DNA from: Alloboseaceae bacterium BT-24-1
Lineage (GTDB): Bacteria; Pseudomonadota; Alphaproteobacteria; Rhizobiales; Beijerinckiaceae
Direction of reading: 5' to 3'
Length of the DNA: 64,000 nucleotides
NCBI GenBank assembly: GCA_025846845.1
Contig: JAOYTL010000014.1
Coordinates: forward strand, 62,001 to 126,000
The position numbers and the translations under genes were made by a program. Shown here in pieces: positions 24,968 to 34,539 of the stretch. Each line of letters begins with the position of its first letter. Positions within the stretch are counted from its first letter, which is position 1. Below the pieces are notes generated by a model. That model saw only the letters and a list, made by a program, of their open reading frames with translations. It was not told the origin of the DNA and searched no databases.

Positions 24968-27900
24968 TCAGACCGCCTCGCGGATGCGCTCGGCCGTGGC
25001 GAGGTCGACCGAGACCATCTGGCTCACCCCGCGCTCGGCCATGGTAACGCCGAAGAGCCGGTCCATGCGCGCCATGGTGATCGGGTTGTGGGTGATCAGG
25101 ATGAAGCGCGTCGCGGTGTTGCGGGCCATCTCCTCGAGCAGGTCGCAGTAGCGCTCGACATTGGCGTCGTCGAGCGGGGCATCGACCTCGTCGAGCACGC
25201 AGATCGGCGAGGGGTTGGTCAGGAACACCGCGAAGATCAGCGCCGTTGCGGTCAGCGCCTGTTCGCCGCCGGAGAGCAGCGTCATCACCTGCGGCTTTTT
25301 GCCCGGGGGGCGCGCGATGATCTCGAGCCCGGCTTCGAGCGGGTCTTCCGAATCGACCAGCGTGAGTTCGGCCGTGCCGCCGCCGAACAGCACCCCGAAC
25401 AGATGCTGGAAATGGCCGTTGACGATCTCGAATGCGGCAAGAAGCCGCTCCCTGCCTTCGCGGTTGAGCGCGCCGATCGCCTGGCGCAGCCGCCGAATCG
25501 CCTCGGTCAGGTCGTCGCGCTCGGTCGCGAGGCCGGTTCGCTTGCCCTGCACCTCCGAGAGCTCGTCATCGGCGCGCAGGTTGACCGCGCCGAGGCGCTC
25601 GCGCTCGGCCTTGAGCCCGCCGAGCCGGCGCTCGACATCCTCGGCCTCGGGTGGGGCGTCTCCAACTTTCAATCCTGCGATCTGATGCAGATTGGCGACC
25701 TCGGTCTCCAGCCCATCGACGATCTGGCGCACGACATCGGCGAGGCGTTGCCGCCCCGCTTCGAGCCGGGCTTCCGCGCTCGCCCGGCCTTCGCGCGCAG
25801 CCGCCAGCCCCTCCAGCGCCGCGCGTGCCTGCCGGTCGGCTTCGGCCTGCGACACCTCGCCGGCGGCGAGTCTGTCGGCAGCACCACGCCGGTTGCCCTC
25901 GGCGGTCTCGATCTCGGCAAGGAGGCGGCGACGCTCGACCAGGAAGGTGTCGGGCGCTTCCAGCAGCGCCTTGTGCTCGGCCGCGGTCGTCTCGATTCGC
26001 CGGCGCGTATCGGCGGCGCTCTGCTCGTTCGTCGCCGCCCGCTCGCGCCATGCATGCAGGTCCCCTGCGATCGCTTCGCGCCGGCGGCCACGCAATTCAG
26101 CCTCGCGCCCCTGCGTCTGCACCCGCGCTCGCGCTTCGGACGCTGCGGCGCGCCGCTCGCCCAATTCGGCGCGGGCGGCAAGCAGGGCGTTCTCGAGTTC
26201 GGGGGCCGGCGCAAGGCCGGCCAAGTCCTGATTCGCAGCCTCGGCCTGCGCCTGCGCATCGGCGATGTTCTGGCCGAGCCGGCCGATCGCCTCGGTCAGG
26301 GCCGAGCGGCGGGCAGCCGTCTCGCCGGCCCTGCGCTCGGCCTGCGCCAGCCGCTCGCGGGCCTGATCGAGGGCTCGCCGCGCCTCGCGGGCCGCCTCCA
26401 GAGCCTTCGCCTCGGTCAGCGTCGCCGTCTTGGTGCGCTCGCTCGCCTGGTCGAGACCGTCGTGCGACGCTTCCGCCGCCTCGCGCGCGGCCTGCGCTTC
26501 GTGTTCGAGCTCGCCGAGCCGGTTCTTCTCCACCAGCCTTCGGGCGGCAGGCGAGGGCGCATCGGCGGCGCTGGTAAAGCCGTCCCAGCGCCAGATGTCG
26601 CCCTCACGCGAGACCAGTCGCTGCCCCGGCAGCAGTCGCGGCCGCAATCCAGCACCATCGGCTCGGGCGACGACACCGATCTGGCGCAGCCGCCGGCCAA
26701 GCGCCGCCGGGCCGCGGACATGTTTCGCGAGCGGCTCGACGCCATCGGGAAGGGCAGGGTCGTTTTCGCCACTGCCGCCGTCGGACCAGTGCGCCGGCGC
26801 CGCCGGGTCGGCCGAGGCGTCGAGATCGTCGCCGAGCGCTGCACCGAGCGCGGTTTCATAGCCCTTGGCGGCTGCGATCGAATCGAGGATCGCCGGCCAG
26901 CGCCCACCCGCCGCCGGAGCGAGCAGCTTCTGCAAGGTACGGACTTCGGTTTCGAGGCGCTGTGCCTTGCGGTCCGCTTCCGCGAGCGGGCCGCGCAGCC
27001 GCGTTTCGTCCTCGCGAGCGGCGGCGAGGGCGCTGCGTGCGGCGCCAGTGGCCGTATCCGCACCTTGCATCGCGGTCTCTGCGGTCGCGACCGTGGCGCG
27101 CAGCCCGTCGAGCGAGGCGGCAGTGCCGTCGGCGTCGAGTACCGCCTGGTCGCGTTGCAGCCGCTCGCGCTCGCCGGCGTGGCGGGCCTCTCGCTCCTTC
27201 GCCTCGCGCACAGCGCGTTCGAGCGCACCGCGCCGGGCCGCCAGTTCAGACAGTCGCGCCTGGACCGCGGCATGCTCGGCTTCCGCAACCGTCAGCGACT
27301 TCTCGGCCTCGGCGAGTTCGGTTGCCGCCGCCTGGCTGCCGCCAGCCGCAGCTTTGGCCTCCAGCCGCAGGCTCTCATCCTCGGCCGTCAGCCGCGACAG
27401 GCTGTCGGTGGCATCCTTCCCGAGATTCTCCTGCCGGGCGAGATCGCCCTGCAGTTCGCCAAGCCGCTTGGCCAGTTCCTCGGTGCGTTGCTTGGTGCGC
27501 CGGTTCTCGGCTTCGATCTCGTCGAGACCGCGCTTCAGCCGGACGAGTGCGGCGGCTGCGGCCGCCTCGTTCTCGCGCAGCTCCGGCAGGGCATGCGCCG
27601 CGATCGCCTGCAGTCGCGCCGCCTCCGCCTGCACGCCGGTCCTGTCCGCGACCTCGCGCACGGCCGCCTCCAAGGCGCGCTCGGCCACTGCCTCCTGCGC
27701 GCGCGCTTCGTGATGGGCGATCAGCGCCAGCACCGCCTCGGCCTTGCGGATGTCCGAGGCGAGGTTGCGATAGCGTGTCGCCTGGCGCGCCTGGCGCTGC
27801 AGCGCCTCGACCTGCCCGTCGATCTCGGCGAGTACGTCTTCGAGCCGGTTGAGATTGTCCTCGGCACCCTTGAGCCGCAGTTCGGCCTCGTGCCGGCGGC

Positions 27901-28423
27901 TGTGCAGGCCGGCGATGCCGGCAGCGTCTTCCAGGATGCGGCGGCGCGATTGCGGCTTGGCCGAGATGATCTCGCTGATCTGGCCCTGGCGCACCAGCGC
28001 CGGCGAGCGCGCGCCTGTGGCGGCGTCGGCGAAGAGGAGCTGCACGTCGCGTGCGCGCACCTCCTTACCGTTGATGCGGTAGGTCGAGCCTTCCTCGCGC
28101 TCGATCCGGCGCGTGACCTCGAGCACCTCGGCATCGTTGAAGGCGGCTGGCGCCTTGCGGTCGCTATTGTCGAGGGTGAGCGCGACCTCGGCCATGTTGC
28201 GGGCCGGGCGCTCGGACGAGCCGCCGAAGATGACGTCGTCCATGCCCGAGCCGCGCATGTTCTTGAACGAGCTTTCGCCCATCACCCAGCGCAGGGCTTC
28301 GACGAGATTGGACTTGCCGCAGCCATTGGGGCCGACGATGCCGGTCAGCCCAGGCTCGATCTGGAATTCGGCCGGTTCGACGAAGGTCTTAAAGCCGGCG
28401 AGCTTGAGGCGCGTCAGTTGCAT
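24968..28423 (-). CDS. smc: Chromosome segregation protein SMC
   Basis: ATPase that with ScpA and ScpB organises and separates the chromosome. The 1151-residue protein has the Walker A motif GPNGCGKSN near residue 32, two long coiled coils around a central hinge (about residues 500-640), the ABC signature LLSGGEQALTATALIF, and the Walker B segment PICVLDEVDAPLDD near the C-terminus. The hinge is short and acidic, as in alphaproteobacteria. It is the last gene of the DUF721-dsbA-smc string, separated from dsbA by a palindromic repeat. Confidence 0.97.
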   Translation of the reverse strand: MQLTRLKLAGFKTFVEPAEFQIEPGLTGIVGPNGCGKSNLVEALRWVMGESSFKNMRGSGMDDVIFGGSSERPARNMAEVALTLDNSDRKAPAAFNDAEVLEVTRRIEREEGSTYRINGKEVRARDVQLLFADAATGARSPALVRQGQISEIISAKPQSRRRILEDAAGIAGLHSRRHEAELRLKGAEDNLNRLEDVLAEIDGQVEALQRQARQATRYRNLASDIRKAEAVLALIAHHEARAQEAVAERALEAAVREVADRTGVQAEAARLQAIAAHALPELRENEAAAAAALVRLKRGLDEIEAENRRTKQRTEELAKRLGELQGDLARQENLGKDATDSLSRLTAEDESLRLEAKAAAGGSQAAATELAEAEKSLTVAEAEHAAVQARLSELAARRGALERAVREAKEREARHAGERERLQRDQAVLDADGTAASLDGLRATVATAETAMQGADTATGAARSALAAAREDETRLRGPLAEADRKAQRLETEVRTLQKLLAPAAGGRWPAILDSIAAAKGYETALGAALGDDLDASADPAAPAHWSDGGSGENDPALPDGVEPLAKHVRGPAALGRRLRQIGVVARADGAGLRPRLLPGQRLVSREGDIWRWDGFTSAADAPSPAARRLVEKNRLGELEHEAQAAREAAEASHDGLDQASERTKTATLTEAKALEAAREARRALDQARERLAQAERRAGETAARRSALTEAIGRLGQNIADAQAQAEAANQDLAGLAPAPELENALLAARAELGERRAAASEARARVQTQGREAELRGRRREAIAGDLHAWRERAATNEQSAADTRRRIETTAAEHKALLEAPDTFLVERRRLLAEIETAEGNRRGAADRLAAGEVSQAEADRQARAALEGLAAAREGRASAEARLEAGRQRLADVVRQIVDGLETEVANLHQIAGLKVGDAPPEAEDVERRLGGLKAERERLGAVNLRADDELSEVQGKRTGLATERDDLTEAIRRLRQAIGALNREGRERLLAAFEIVNGHFQHLFGVLFGGGTAELTLVDSEDPLEAGLEIIARPPGKKPQVMTLLSGGEQALTATALIFAVFLTNPSPICVLDEVDAPLDDANVERYCDLLEEMARNTATRFILITHNPITMARMDRLFGVTMAERGVSQMVSVDLATAERIREAV

Positions 28424-28435
28424 CGACGCGTCCTT

Positions 28436-28578
28436 CCTTCTCCCCTCGGGGGAGAAGGTGTCTGCAAAGCAGACGGATGAGGGCAGTGCGACCGGGAGAG
28501 ACGAGGACAGGTCACCGCTGTCCTTCCCTCATCCGTCAGCGCTTCGCGCTGCCACCTTCTCCCCCGAGGGGAGAAGGG
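28436..28578. repeat. Palindromic repeat between smc and the DsbA-like gene
   Basis: Outer arms are CCTTCTCCCCTCGGGGGAGAAGG and its near complement CTTCTCCCCCGAGGGGAGAAG; inner parts include CGGATGAGGG and CCCTCATCCG. Each outer arm is itself a small hairpin. The same layout is seen inside glyS (53325-53468). It fills almost all of the gap, ending 10 bases from the DsbA-like stop. Confidence 0.85.
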
Positions 28579-28588
28579 CAGGCGCGCG

Positions 28589-29209
28589 TCAGCTGCCGAG
28601 CAGCGGCTCGATGATTTTGTCGAATTCGGCGAGGCTGAGTGCACCGGAGCGCTTCTGCCCGTTGATGAAGAAGGTCGGAGTGGAGTCCACGCCAGCCTTG
28701 GCCCCACCCTCCTTAACCTGCGTGACAGCGTCGTAAATGTCCTGCCGTTTCAGGCAGGCCTCGAAAGATTCCTGTGTGAAACCGGCCTGCTTCACCAGGT
28801 TCGAGAGCGCATCGACCGGCTTTTCGGTGAAGGCCCAGTTGCGCTGCTGCGCGAACAGCAGGTCGGTCAGCGGGTAGTATTTGTCGGTGCCGTTGCAGCG
28901 CGCCAGCATGAAGCCGGCCGTGGCGAGCGGATCGAGCGGGAACTCGCGCAGCACGAAGCGCACCTTGCCGGTATCGATGTACTTGGCCTTCAGCGCCGGC
29001 CAGGTGTCCTTGTGGAAGGTGGCGCAGTGGCTGCAGGTCAGCGAGGCGTACTCGATGATCGAGACCTTGGCGTCGGGGCTGCCGAGCCAGACGTCGCCGA
29101 GCGGATTGGCGACGCCGGGAAGGGCCTGGGCGAAGGCGCCCTGGCCGGCGAGAAGCGGCGAGAGGGCCAAGGCGGCGGAGCCGATCAACACCTGGCGGCG
29201 GCTGGTCAT
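28589..29209 (-). CDS. DsbA-like thiol:disulfide oxidoreductase (DsbA family)
   Basis: A 206-residue periplasmic thioredoxin-fold protein. The N-terminus MTSRRQVLIGSAALALSP looks like a twin-arginine or Sec signal; the active site is CSHC within YASLTCSHCATFHKD; and the cis-proline loop is VDSTPTFFING. It resembles the DsbA/BdbD-type proteins often found next to smc in Hyphomicrobiales. An ATG further upstream (about 29257) is possible but gives a poorer signal peptide. Confidence 0.9.
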   Translation of the reverse strand: MTSRRQVLIGSAALALSPLLAGQGAFAQALPGVANPLGDVWLGSPDAKVSIIEYASLTCSHCATFHKDTWPALKAKYIDTGKVRFVLREFPLDPLATAGFMLARCNGTDKYYPLTDLLFAQQRNWAFTEKPVDALSNLVKQAGFTQESFEACLKRQDIYDAVTQVKEGGAKAGVDSTPTFFINGQKRSGALSLAEFDKIIEPLLGS

Positions 29210-29292
29210 GAGACAATCCCTGATGGCGAAGTAATTGCTGCGGACCATAGTCGCCATCAGGATTGTGGCAAGATCGGTTCGCTGCTTCCCGC

Positions 29293-29790
29293 TCACGAAG
29301 CCGTGTCGTCGCCCGCAACCTGGCGCCGCTGCGCGAGGCCGCGCCCGAGCCGCGCCAGCGCCTCGCGCAATTCGATACTCTCGACACCTGCAACCTGCGC
29401 CTCGATCCGCGCTAGCGTGGCCGGATCCGGCGGCGGAGCGGGTTTTGGCGCAGGCGGCGGTGCGACCGGGCCCTGCTTCAGCACGAGCTTGCCGACGGCG
29501 CGCCAGCCGAGATGGCTGTTGACCCGTTCCAGCACCAGCGGGGCGAGTTGCTGCATCTCCAGCGCGAAAGCGCCCTCGACGCGCACCACCAGCGTCGCCG
29601 GGTCCGACAGCTCTCCCGGCGCGCCACGCCGCCGCGGCCAGTCGATCTTGAGCGGCCGCGTGCGCTGCGCCAGCCGTTCGCCGACGATCTCCGGCCAGAA
29701 GGCGACGACCGAGCGTCCCGCAAAGCCCTGCGCGGCGAGCGCGGGCGCGAGGCAGTCGTCGATCAATTCGGCGAGGGGTTTTGCGACCAT
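29293..29790 (-). CDS. DUF721 (DciA-like) protein
   Basis: A 165-residue protein with the DUF721 pattern: an N-terminal helix, AFWPEIVGERLAQRTRPLKIDW, and the strand TLVVRVEGAFALEMQQLAPLVLERVN. DciA-type members load the replicative helicase DnaB in bacteria that lack DnaC; whether this one does is inferred from family. A Pro/Ala linker and a C-terminal tail follow. Its place between mutY and dsbA is the normal gene order, here interrupted by the COQ7-like gene. Confidence 0.88.
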   Translation of the reverse strand: MVAKPLAELIDDCLAPALAAQGFAGRSVVAFWPEIVGERLAQRTRPLKIDWPRRRGAPGELSDPATLVVRVEGAFALEMQQLAPLVLERVNSHLGWRAVGKLVLKQGPVAPPPAPKPAPPPDPATLARIEAQVAGVESIELREALARLGRGLAQRRQVAGDDTAS

Positions 29791-29833
29791 GGGGCAATTT
29801 GCGCTTCGTGGCGACCGGCGGCAAGGCTGAACG

Positions 29834-30442
29834 TCATGCGGTACCGTTAGCTCTCGCCGCTTTCAAAGCGCGTGTCATACGCGTGGAATCGCCCCATGTC
29901 GAAAGCCAGATCAGGATGTCCGTGATCAGCGCGATCAGTGAGCGAAGGGCCGTGCGAACACGGCTGTGCGGAGCACCATCGAGCGCAGTTTCGGCATGCT
30001 CCAGATGGGCCAGCTCTTCTTCGCGAATGCTGCTGATGATCGAATGGAGGCCGGTATCCCTATTCTCCAGGAAATGGAGCTGCTCGTCCAAATGCTGGTG
30101 AACAGTCTCCTCGACCGCTGCGGTGCAGGTCCAGATCGCTCTTCGGCCTGCCATTGCAGTCAGCAGGCCGAGCAGAGAGCCGCCCAGACTCCATAGCTGC
30201 ATGACGCGGCAGGGTCGCGAGCCTCGCTCTGGCATCGCGGCGTAAAACTTTGCGCAATGATCGATCTCGTCGTCGAGCATCTGTTGCAGGGCAGGCACCA
30301 TGTCAGGCCAGAGCCGACGCGCCACGGCAATCTGTGCGGAATAGATGCGAATTGCGCCGTACTCGCCCGCGTGATTCACCCTCACGATCCTACGGATAGT
30401 GAGTGCATCACGCGGATTTGGAGCATCCGGCCGCGAATCCAT
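29834..30442 (-). CDS. COQ7-type demethoxyubiquinone hydroxylase
   Basis: A di-iron monooxygenase that adds the C6 hydroxyl group late in ubiquinone synthesis. The 202-residue protein carries the ferritin-like iron ligands: VNHAGEYGAIRIY, the E-x2-H pairs EIDH, ETVH and ELAH, and the ending block EELAHLEHAETA. It is close to the usual length. It sits between DUF721 and mutY, which are usually neighbours, so it may have been inserted there. Overlap with another ubiquinone hydroxylase elsewhere in the genome is possible. Confidence 0.88.
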   Translation of the reverse strand: MDSRPDAPNPRDALTIRRIVRVNHAGEYGAIRIYSAQIAVARRLWPDMVPALQQMLDDEIDHCAKFYAAMPERGSRPCRVMQLWSLGGSLLGLLTAMAGRRAIWTCTAAVEETVHQHLDEQLHFLENRDTGLHSIISSIREEELAHLEHAETALDGAPHSRVRTALRSLIALITDILIWLSTWGDSTRMTRALKAARANGTA

Positions 30443-30503
30443 CGGCTACCTGTCGTTCGCCGCACTGCTTGCGGCCGGTGGTCGCTACGCTAAACGGAAG
30501 CCA

Positions 30504-31577
30504 ATGAACCTCGCAACGCGACCCCAGCCCCGCGCCGCCGATCTCCTCGCCTGGTATGATCGCCATCGCCGCGTCCTGCCCTGGCGGGCGCTGCCGGGCG
30601 AGCGGCCCGATCCCTACCGGGTCTGGGTCTCCGAGATCATGTTGCAGCAGACCACGATCGCGGCAGTGAAACCCTATTTCGAGCGCTTCATGGTGCGGTT
30701 CCCGACCGTCGAGACGCTTGCCGCAGCGCCACCCGAGAACGTCATGCAAGCCTGGGCCGGTCTTGGCTATTATTCCCGTGCCCGCAATCTCCATGCCTGC
30801 GCAAAGGCCGTCGCGGACCAGCATGGCGGCCGCTTTCCCGATAGCGAGGACGGTCTGCGCGCACTCCCGGGCATCGGCGCCTATACGGCAGGGGCCATCG
30901 CCGCGATCGCCTTCGACCGGCCGGCCGTCGCGGTCGATGGCAATGTCGAGCGGGTGATCACCCGGCTCTTCGCGATCGAGGACGAGATGCCCGGCGCCAA
31001 ACCGCTGATCCGCGAGCAGGTGCTGGCATTGCTGTCGCACGACCGGCCCGGCGATTTCGCGCAGGCGCTGATGGATCTCGGCGCGACCATCTGCACGCCG
31101 CGCTCGCCGGCCTGCGGACTCTGCCCCTGGCGCGAGCCCTGCTGGGCGCGCATCGAAGGCACGCAAGAGAGCTTTCCGCGCAAGGCGGCCAAGAAGACCG
31201 GCAAGACCCGCTTTGGCGCGGCCTTCGTCGCGATGCGCGAGGATGGCGCCGTGCTGGTCCGCACCCGCCCCGCCAAGGGGCTGTTAGGGGGCATGGTCGA
31301 GGTGCCCGGCGGCGACTGGCGGGCGGACTACGAGCTGGCCAATGCCTTGCGCGATGCGCCGGTTTCAGCGCAATGGCGGCGGCTGATGCTGCCGGTCCGC
31401 CACGTCTTCACGCATTTCCCGCTGGAGCTGACGGTCTTCGCCGGGCGTGTCCCGCTGGAGACGCCGGCGCCCGAGGGCATGCGCTTCACGCCATTCAACC
31501 GGCTGAAGGAGGAAGCTTTTCCGAATGTCTTCCTGAAGGCGCTTGAAGCCGGGCTGGAAGAGTTGCAGCGGCCTTAG
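30504..31577 (+). CDS. mutY: A/G-specific adenine DNA glycosylase
   Basis: Removes adenine paired with 8-oxoguanine. The 357-residue protein has the catalytic glutamate in WVSEIMLQQTT, the helix-hairpin-helix LPGIGAYTAGAI with the aspartate in AVAVDGNVERVI, a 4Fe-4S cluster loop with spacing C-x6-C-x2-C-x5-C (CTPRSPACGLCPWREPC), and a C-terminal NUDIX-like domain. The ATG at 30504 gives the family N-terminus. Its stop overlaps the ccrM stop on the other strand. Confidence 0.96.
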   Translation: MNLATRPQPRAADLLAWYDRHRRVLPWRALPGERPDPYRVWVSEIMLQQTTIAAVKPYFERFMVRFPTVETLAAAPPENVMQAWAGLGYYSRARNLHACAKAVADQHGGRFPDSEDGLRALPGIGAYTAGAIAAIAFDRPAVAVDGNVERVITRLFAIEDEMPGAKPLIREQVLALLSHDRPGDFAQALMDLGATICTPRSPACGLCPWREPCWARIEGTQESFPRKAAKKTGKTRFGAAFVAMREDGAVLVRTRPAKGLLGGMVEVPGGDWRADYELANALRDAPVSAQWRRLMLPVRHVFTHFPLELTVFAGRVPLETPAPEGMRFTPFNRLKEEAFPNVFLKALEAGLEELQRP

Positions 31578-32776
31578 GCGGCCGCCATCTGCGTCCTGAT
31601 CTCGCCGCGTAGCGCGTCGAGCAGCAGGGCTTTGCCCTCACGCTCGACATGCCAGAAGGTCCAGCCATTGCAGGCCGGCAGCCCCTGCGCCAGTGCGCCG
31701 ACCTTGTGGATCGAGCCGACGGCCGGGCCGAGCACCAGCGTGCCATCGGCGCGGATGGTGGCGCTGTGGCGGCGCTTCTCGTCGAAGACGCGCTCGCCGG
31801 CCTTCACCAATCCGGCTTCGACCAGGCTGAGGAAGGGCACGCGCGGTTCGCTGCGCTTCGAAGGTGCCGTGGCGAAGGCCTCCGGCGGCAGCGGCTGAAC
31901 CGCTGCGATGCGTTCGCGCGCTGCCTTGGCGTAAGTCGGCTCGCGCTCGATGCCGATGAAATGGCGGCCGAGCGCCTTGGCGACCGCGCCGGTCGTGCCG
32001 GTGCCGAAGAAGGGATCGAGCACCACGTCGCCGGGATTGCTGGCCGAGAGCAGCACGCGGGCGAGCAGCGATGCGGGCTTCTGGGTCGGATGGACCTTGA
32101 CGCCCTTGTCGTCCTTCAGGCGCTCATCGCCGGTGCACAGCGGCAGATACCAGTCGGAGCGCATCTGCAGGTCGTCATTGCCGCCCTTCAGCGCCTCGTA
32201 GTGGAAGGTGTATTTCGAACTCTCGCCGCGCGCCGCCCAGATCAGCGTCTCATGCGCATTGGTGAAGCGCCGGCCGCGGAAGTTCGGCATCGGATTGGCT
32301 TTGCGCCAGACGATATCGTTCAGCATCCAGAAGCCGAGATCCTGCAGGATCGAGCCGACCCGGAAGATGTTGTGGTAGGAGCCGATCACCCAGAGCGCGC
32401 CGTCGGGCTTCAGTGCGCGGCGGCAGGCGGTGAGCCAGGCGCGGGTGAAAGCGTCATACTCGGCGAAGGAGGCGAACTTGTCCCAGTCGTCGTCGACGGC
32501 ATCGACGAGGCTGTCGTCGGGCCGGCGCAGGTCGCCGCCGAGCTGGAGATTATAGGGCGGGTCGGCGAAGACGAGGTCGACGCTGCCCGGGGGCAGGGCC
32601 TCGATCGCAGCGACGCAATCGCCGACGATCACCTGATCGAGCGGCAGCTCCCGTGGGAGAACCTGAGTGGGAAGAAGGCTCGTGGCCTTCATCCGGGCCC
32701 CCAGCGCGGGCCGTCCGGTACGCGAAACCTGAATCCGGACGGGAGCGCTGGCGGTCCCGGTACGCGAGGTACTCAT
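31574..32776 (-). CDS. ccrM: CcrM-type adenine-N6 DNA methyltransferase (GANTC)
   Basis: Cell-cycle methyltransferase expected to modify adenine in GANTC after replication. It is a beta-class enzyme: the DPPYNLQLGG motif (motif IV) precedes the DPFFGTGTTGAVA motif (motif I), and the C-terminal extension (VEAGLVKAGERVFDEKRRH and the rest) is the part that distinguishes CcrM from plain HinfI-like enzymes. Starts at 32803 (TTG), 32776 (ATG) and 32692 (ATG) are all open; 32692 would give about 373 residues, nearest the family norm. It is convergent with mutY. Confidence 0.94.
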   Translation of the reverse strand: MSTSRTGTASAPVRIQVSRTGRPALGARMKATSLLPTQVLPRELPLDQVIVGDCVAAIEALPPGSVDLVFADPPYNLQLGGDLRRPDDSLVDAVDDDWDKFASFAEYDAFTRAWLTACRRALKPDGALWVIGSYHNIFRVGSILQDLGFWMLNDIVWRKANPMPNFRGRRFTNAHETLIWAARGESSKYTFHYEALKGGNDDLQMRSDWYLPLCTGDERLKDDKGVKVHPTQKPASLLARVLLSASNPGDVVLDPFFGTGTTGAVAKALGRHFIGIEREPTYAKAARERIAAVQPLPPEAFATAPSKRSEPRVPFLSLVEAGLVKAGERVFDEKRRHSATIRADGTLVLGPAVGSIHKVGALAQGLPACNGWTFWHVEREGKALLLDALRGEIRTQMAAA

Positions 32777-32995
32777 GACGCCAAGACCGTTACGCAACTT
32801 CAACAGTCGCGATCCTCGCCGGTCAGGGTAAAGGGCGGGTTTCCAGGTTGAAAAAAATGCGTCCCATTCTGGGGCTGCAGATTTTGCCTAGCCCATTGAA
32901 TACGTTTGGAAATTCGTAACGGAGATTAAGGAAAGGTAACCGGCTTCCGGCTGCCGTTGCGGCAGCTCGGGATAGTTCCGTGGGTAGCCCGGCCG

Positions 32996-33787
32996 TCAGT
33001 TTGGCAGGTAGATTTCGGCCTTCATGAAGGTCGCAGCCTGCCCGGTGATGAGCACGCGCTCGCCCGCCATTTCGCAGCTGAGACGCCCGCCGCGCGCCGA
33101 GGCCTGAAAGGCCTCGAGACGGTTCCTGCCGAGCTCGCGGGCCCAATACGGGACCAGGGTCGCATGGATCGATCCGGTGACCGGATCTTCCGGGATGCCG
33201 GCGCTGGGAGCAAAATAGCGCGAGACGAAGTCATGGCTCTCGCCGCGAGCCGTGATGCCGAAGCAGAGCGGGGCGAGGGTCGCGATCGCGGCGGCATCGG
33301 GCACGAAAGTGCGCACCGCCTTTTCGTCCGCCAGGACGGCGAAGACGTTCTCGAAATTGCGGAAGAGCGCGCGCGGCGGAACCGGAAACAGCGCGGCGAT
33401 GACCGGAGGTAACGCATCGACTGGTTCCGGGGCGAAGGCCGGCAGGTCGAGCCGGTAGCCATTTCCGAGCTGCGAGACCCGGATCGGACCGACGCGGGTG
33501 ACGAATTCCATATCGCCGCGGACCCCATGGACGCTGGCCAGCACATGCGCGGTCGCGAGGGTGGCATGGCCGCAGAAATTGACCTCGTGGACCGGGGTGA
33601 ACCAGCGCAGGTCCCAGCCTGAACTGTTCGGCCGAGCGAAGGCCGTCTCGGCCAGATTGTTCTCGCTGGCGATCGCCTGCATCGTCGCCTCGGGCAGCCA
33701 GTCGTCCAGGATGAGGACGGCAGCCGGATTGCCGGCGAACACCCGGTCCGTGAACGCGTCGACCTGATGCATCGTCAAGGTGGGCAT
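32996..33787 (-). CDS. PhzF family isomerase-like protein
   Basis: A 263-residue protein of the PhzF/diaminopimelate epimerase fold. The catalytic glutamate is in SENNLAETAF, the first conserved loop is VNFCGHATLATAHVL, and the C-terminal half holds EDPVTGSIHATLVPYW. Most chromosomal PhzF proteins have no known substrate. The ATG at 33787 gives the normal start MPTLTMHQVDAFTDRVF. It lies just downstream of rnhB. Confidence 0.93.
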   Translation of the reverse strand: MPTLTMHQVDAFTDRVFAGNPAAVLILDDWLPEATMQAIASENNLAETAFARPNSSGWDLRWFTPVHEVNFCGHATLATAHVLASVHGVRGDMEFVTRVGPIRVSQLGNGYRLDLPAFAPEPVDALPPVIAALFPVPPRALFRNFENVFAVLADEKAVRTFVPDAAAIATLAPLCFGITARGESHDFVSRYFAPSAGIPEDPVTGSIHATLVPYWARELGRNRLEAFQASARGGRLSCEMAGERVLITGQAATFMKAEIYLPN

Positions 33788-33803
33788 GGTGCCTCCGGCA
33801 AGC

Positions 33804-34424
33804 TCAGCCAAGCGAGCGCGACCAGACACCTTTGATCGGTGCGAAGGAATAGCGGTGGGCGGGGCAGGGGCCATGCGTCTTCAGCGCGGCACGATGCGCG
33901 GCCGTGCCGTAGCCGACATGGCTGATGAAGCCATAGGCCGGATAAGCCAGCGAAAGCCGCGCCATCATCCGGTCGCGCGTCACCTTGGCGACGATCGAGG
34001 CCGCGGCGATCGAGGCGATCAGCCCATCGCCGCCGATGATCGCCTCGCAACCACAGGCCAGCGCCGGCGGATCGTTGCCGTCGACCAGCACGAAATCGGG
34101 CGACAGCGGCAGCGCCGTCACTGCGCGCCGCATCGCGAGCAGGGTCGCCTGCCGGATGTTGATCGTATCGATTTCGGTGGCGGAGGCGCTGCCGACACCG
34201 ACCGCCAGCGCGCTGCCGAGGATCAGGACGCAGAGCTCTTCGCGGCGCTGGGCGCTGAGTTCCTTCGAATCGGCGAGCCCCTCGGGGATCGCCAGGGGAT
34301 CGAGGATGACGGCGGCCGCGACGACCGGCCCGGCGAGCGGGCCGCGCCCGACCTCGTCCACGCCGGCGACGCGGGCGCGCCCGGCAATCATCGCGGCCTG
34401 CTCGCGGCTGAAATCGGCGGTCAT
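33804..34424 (-). CDS. rnhB: Ribonuclease HII
   Basis: Cuts RNA in RNA-DNA hybrids and removes misinserted ribonucleotides. The 206-residue form has the motif VDEVGRGPLAGPVVAAAVIL with the first catalytic acidic residues, DSKELSAQRREEL, and the later VLVDGNDPP and ASIVAKVTRDRMM blocks. The ATG at 34424 is chosen because it gives the usual length; an in-frame ATG at 34517 would add about 31 residues of low similarity to the family. Confidence 0.95.
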   Translation of the reverse strand: MTADFSREQAAMIAGRARVAGVDEVGRGPLAGPVVAAAVILDPLAIPEGLADSKELSAQRREELCVLILGSALAVGVGSASATEIDTINIRQATLLAMRRAVTALPLSPDFVLVDGNDPPALACGCEAIIGGDGLIASIAAASIVAKVTRDRMMARLSLAYPAYGFISHVGYGTAAHRAALKTHGPCPAHRYSFAPIKGVWSRSLG

Positions 34425-34539
34425 GGCTTCGCTATGCCAGATCATGGCGCGAAGGTCTGCCGTCGGCTGCATCACATCCACAATTCGCTGGGCACTCGGC
34501 TGTCCGGCTTCCTGCATCCACAGCGCAAGAAGGCCGTTG

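Noticed and set aside
24947..28480. Very long plus-strand open frame (1177 codons) opposite smc
   Set aside because: Antisense shadow of smc, with no recognisable motif and composition set by the coiled-coil codons on the other strand.
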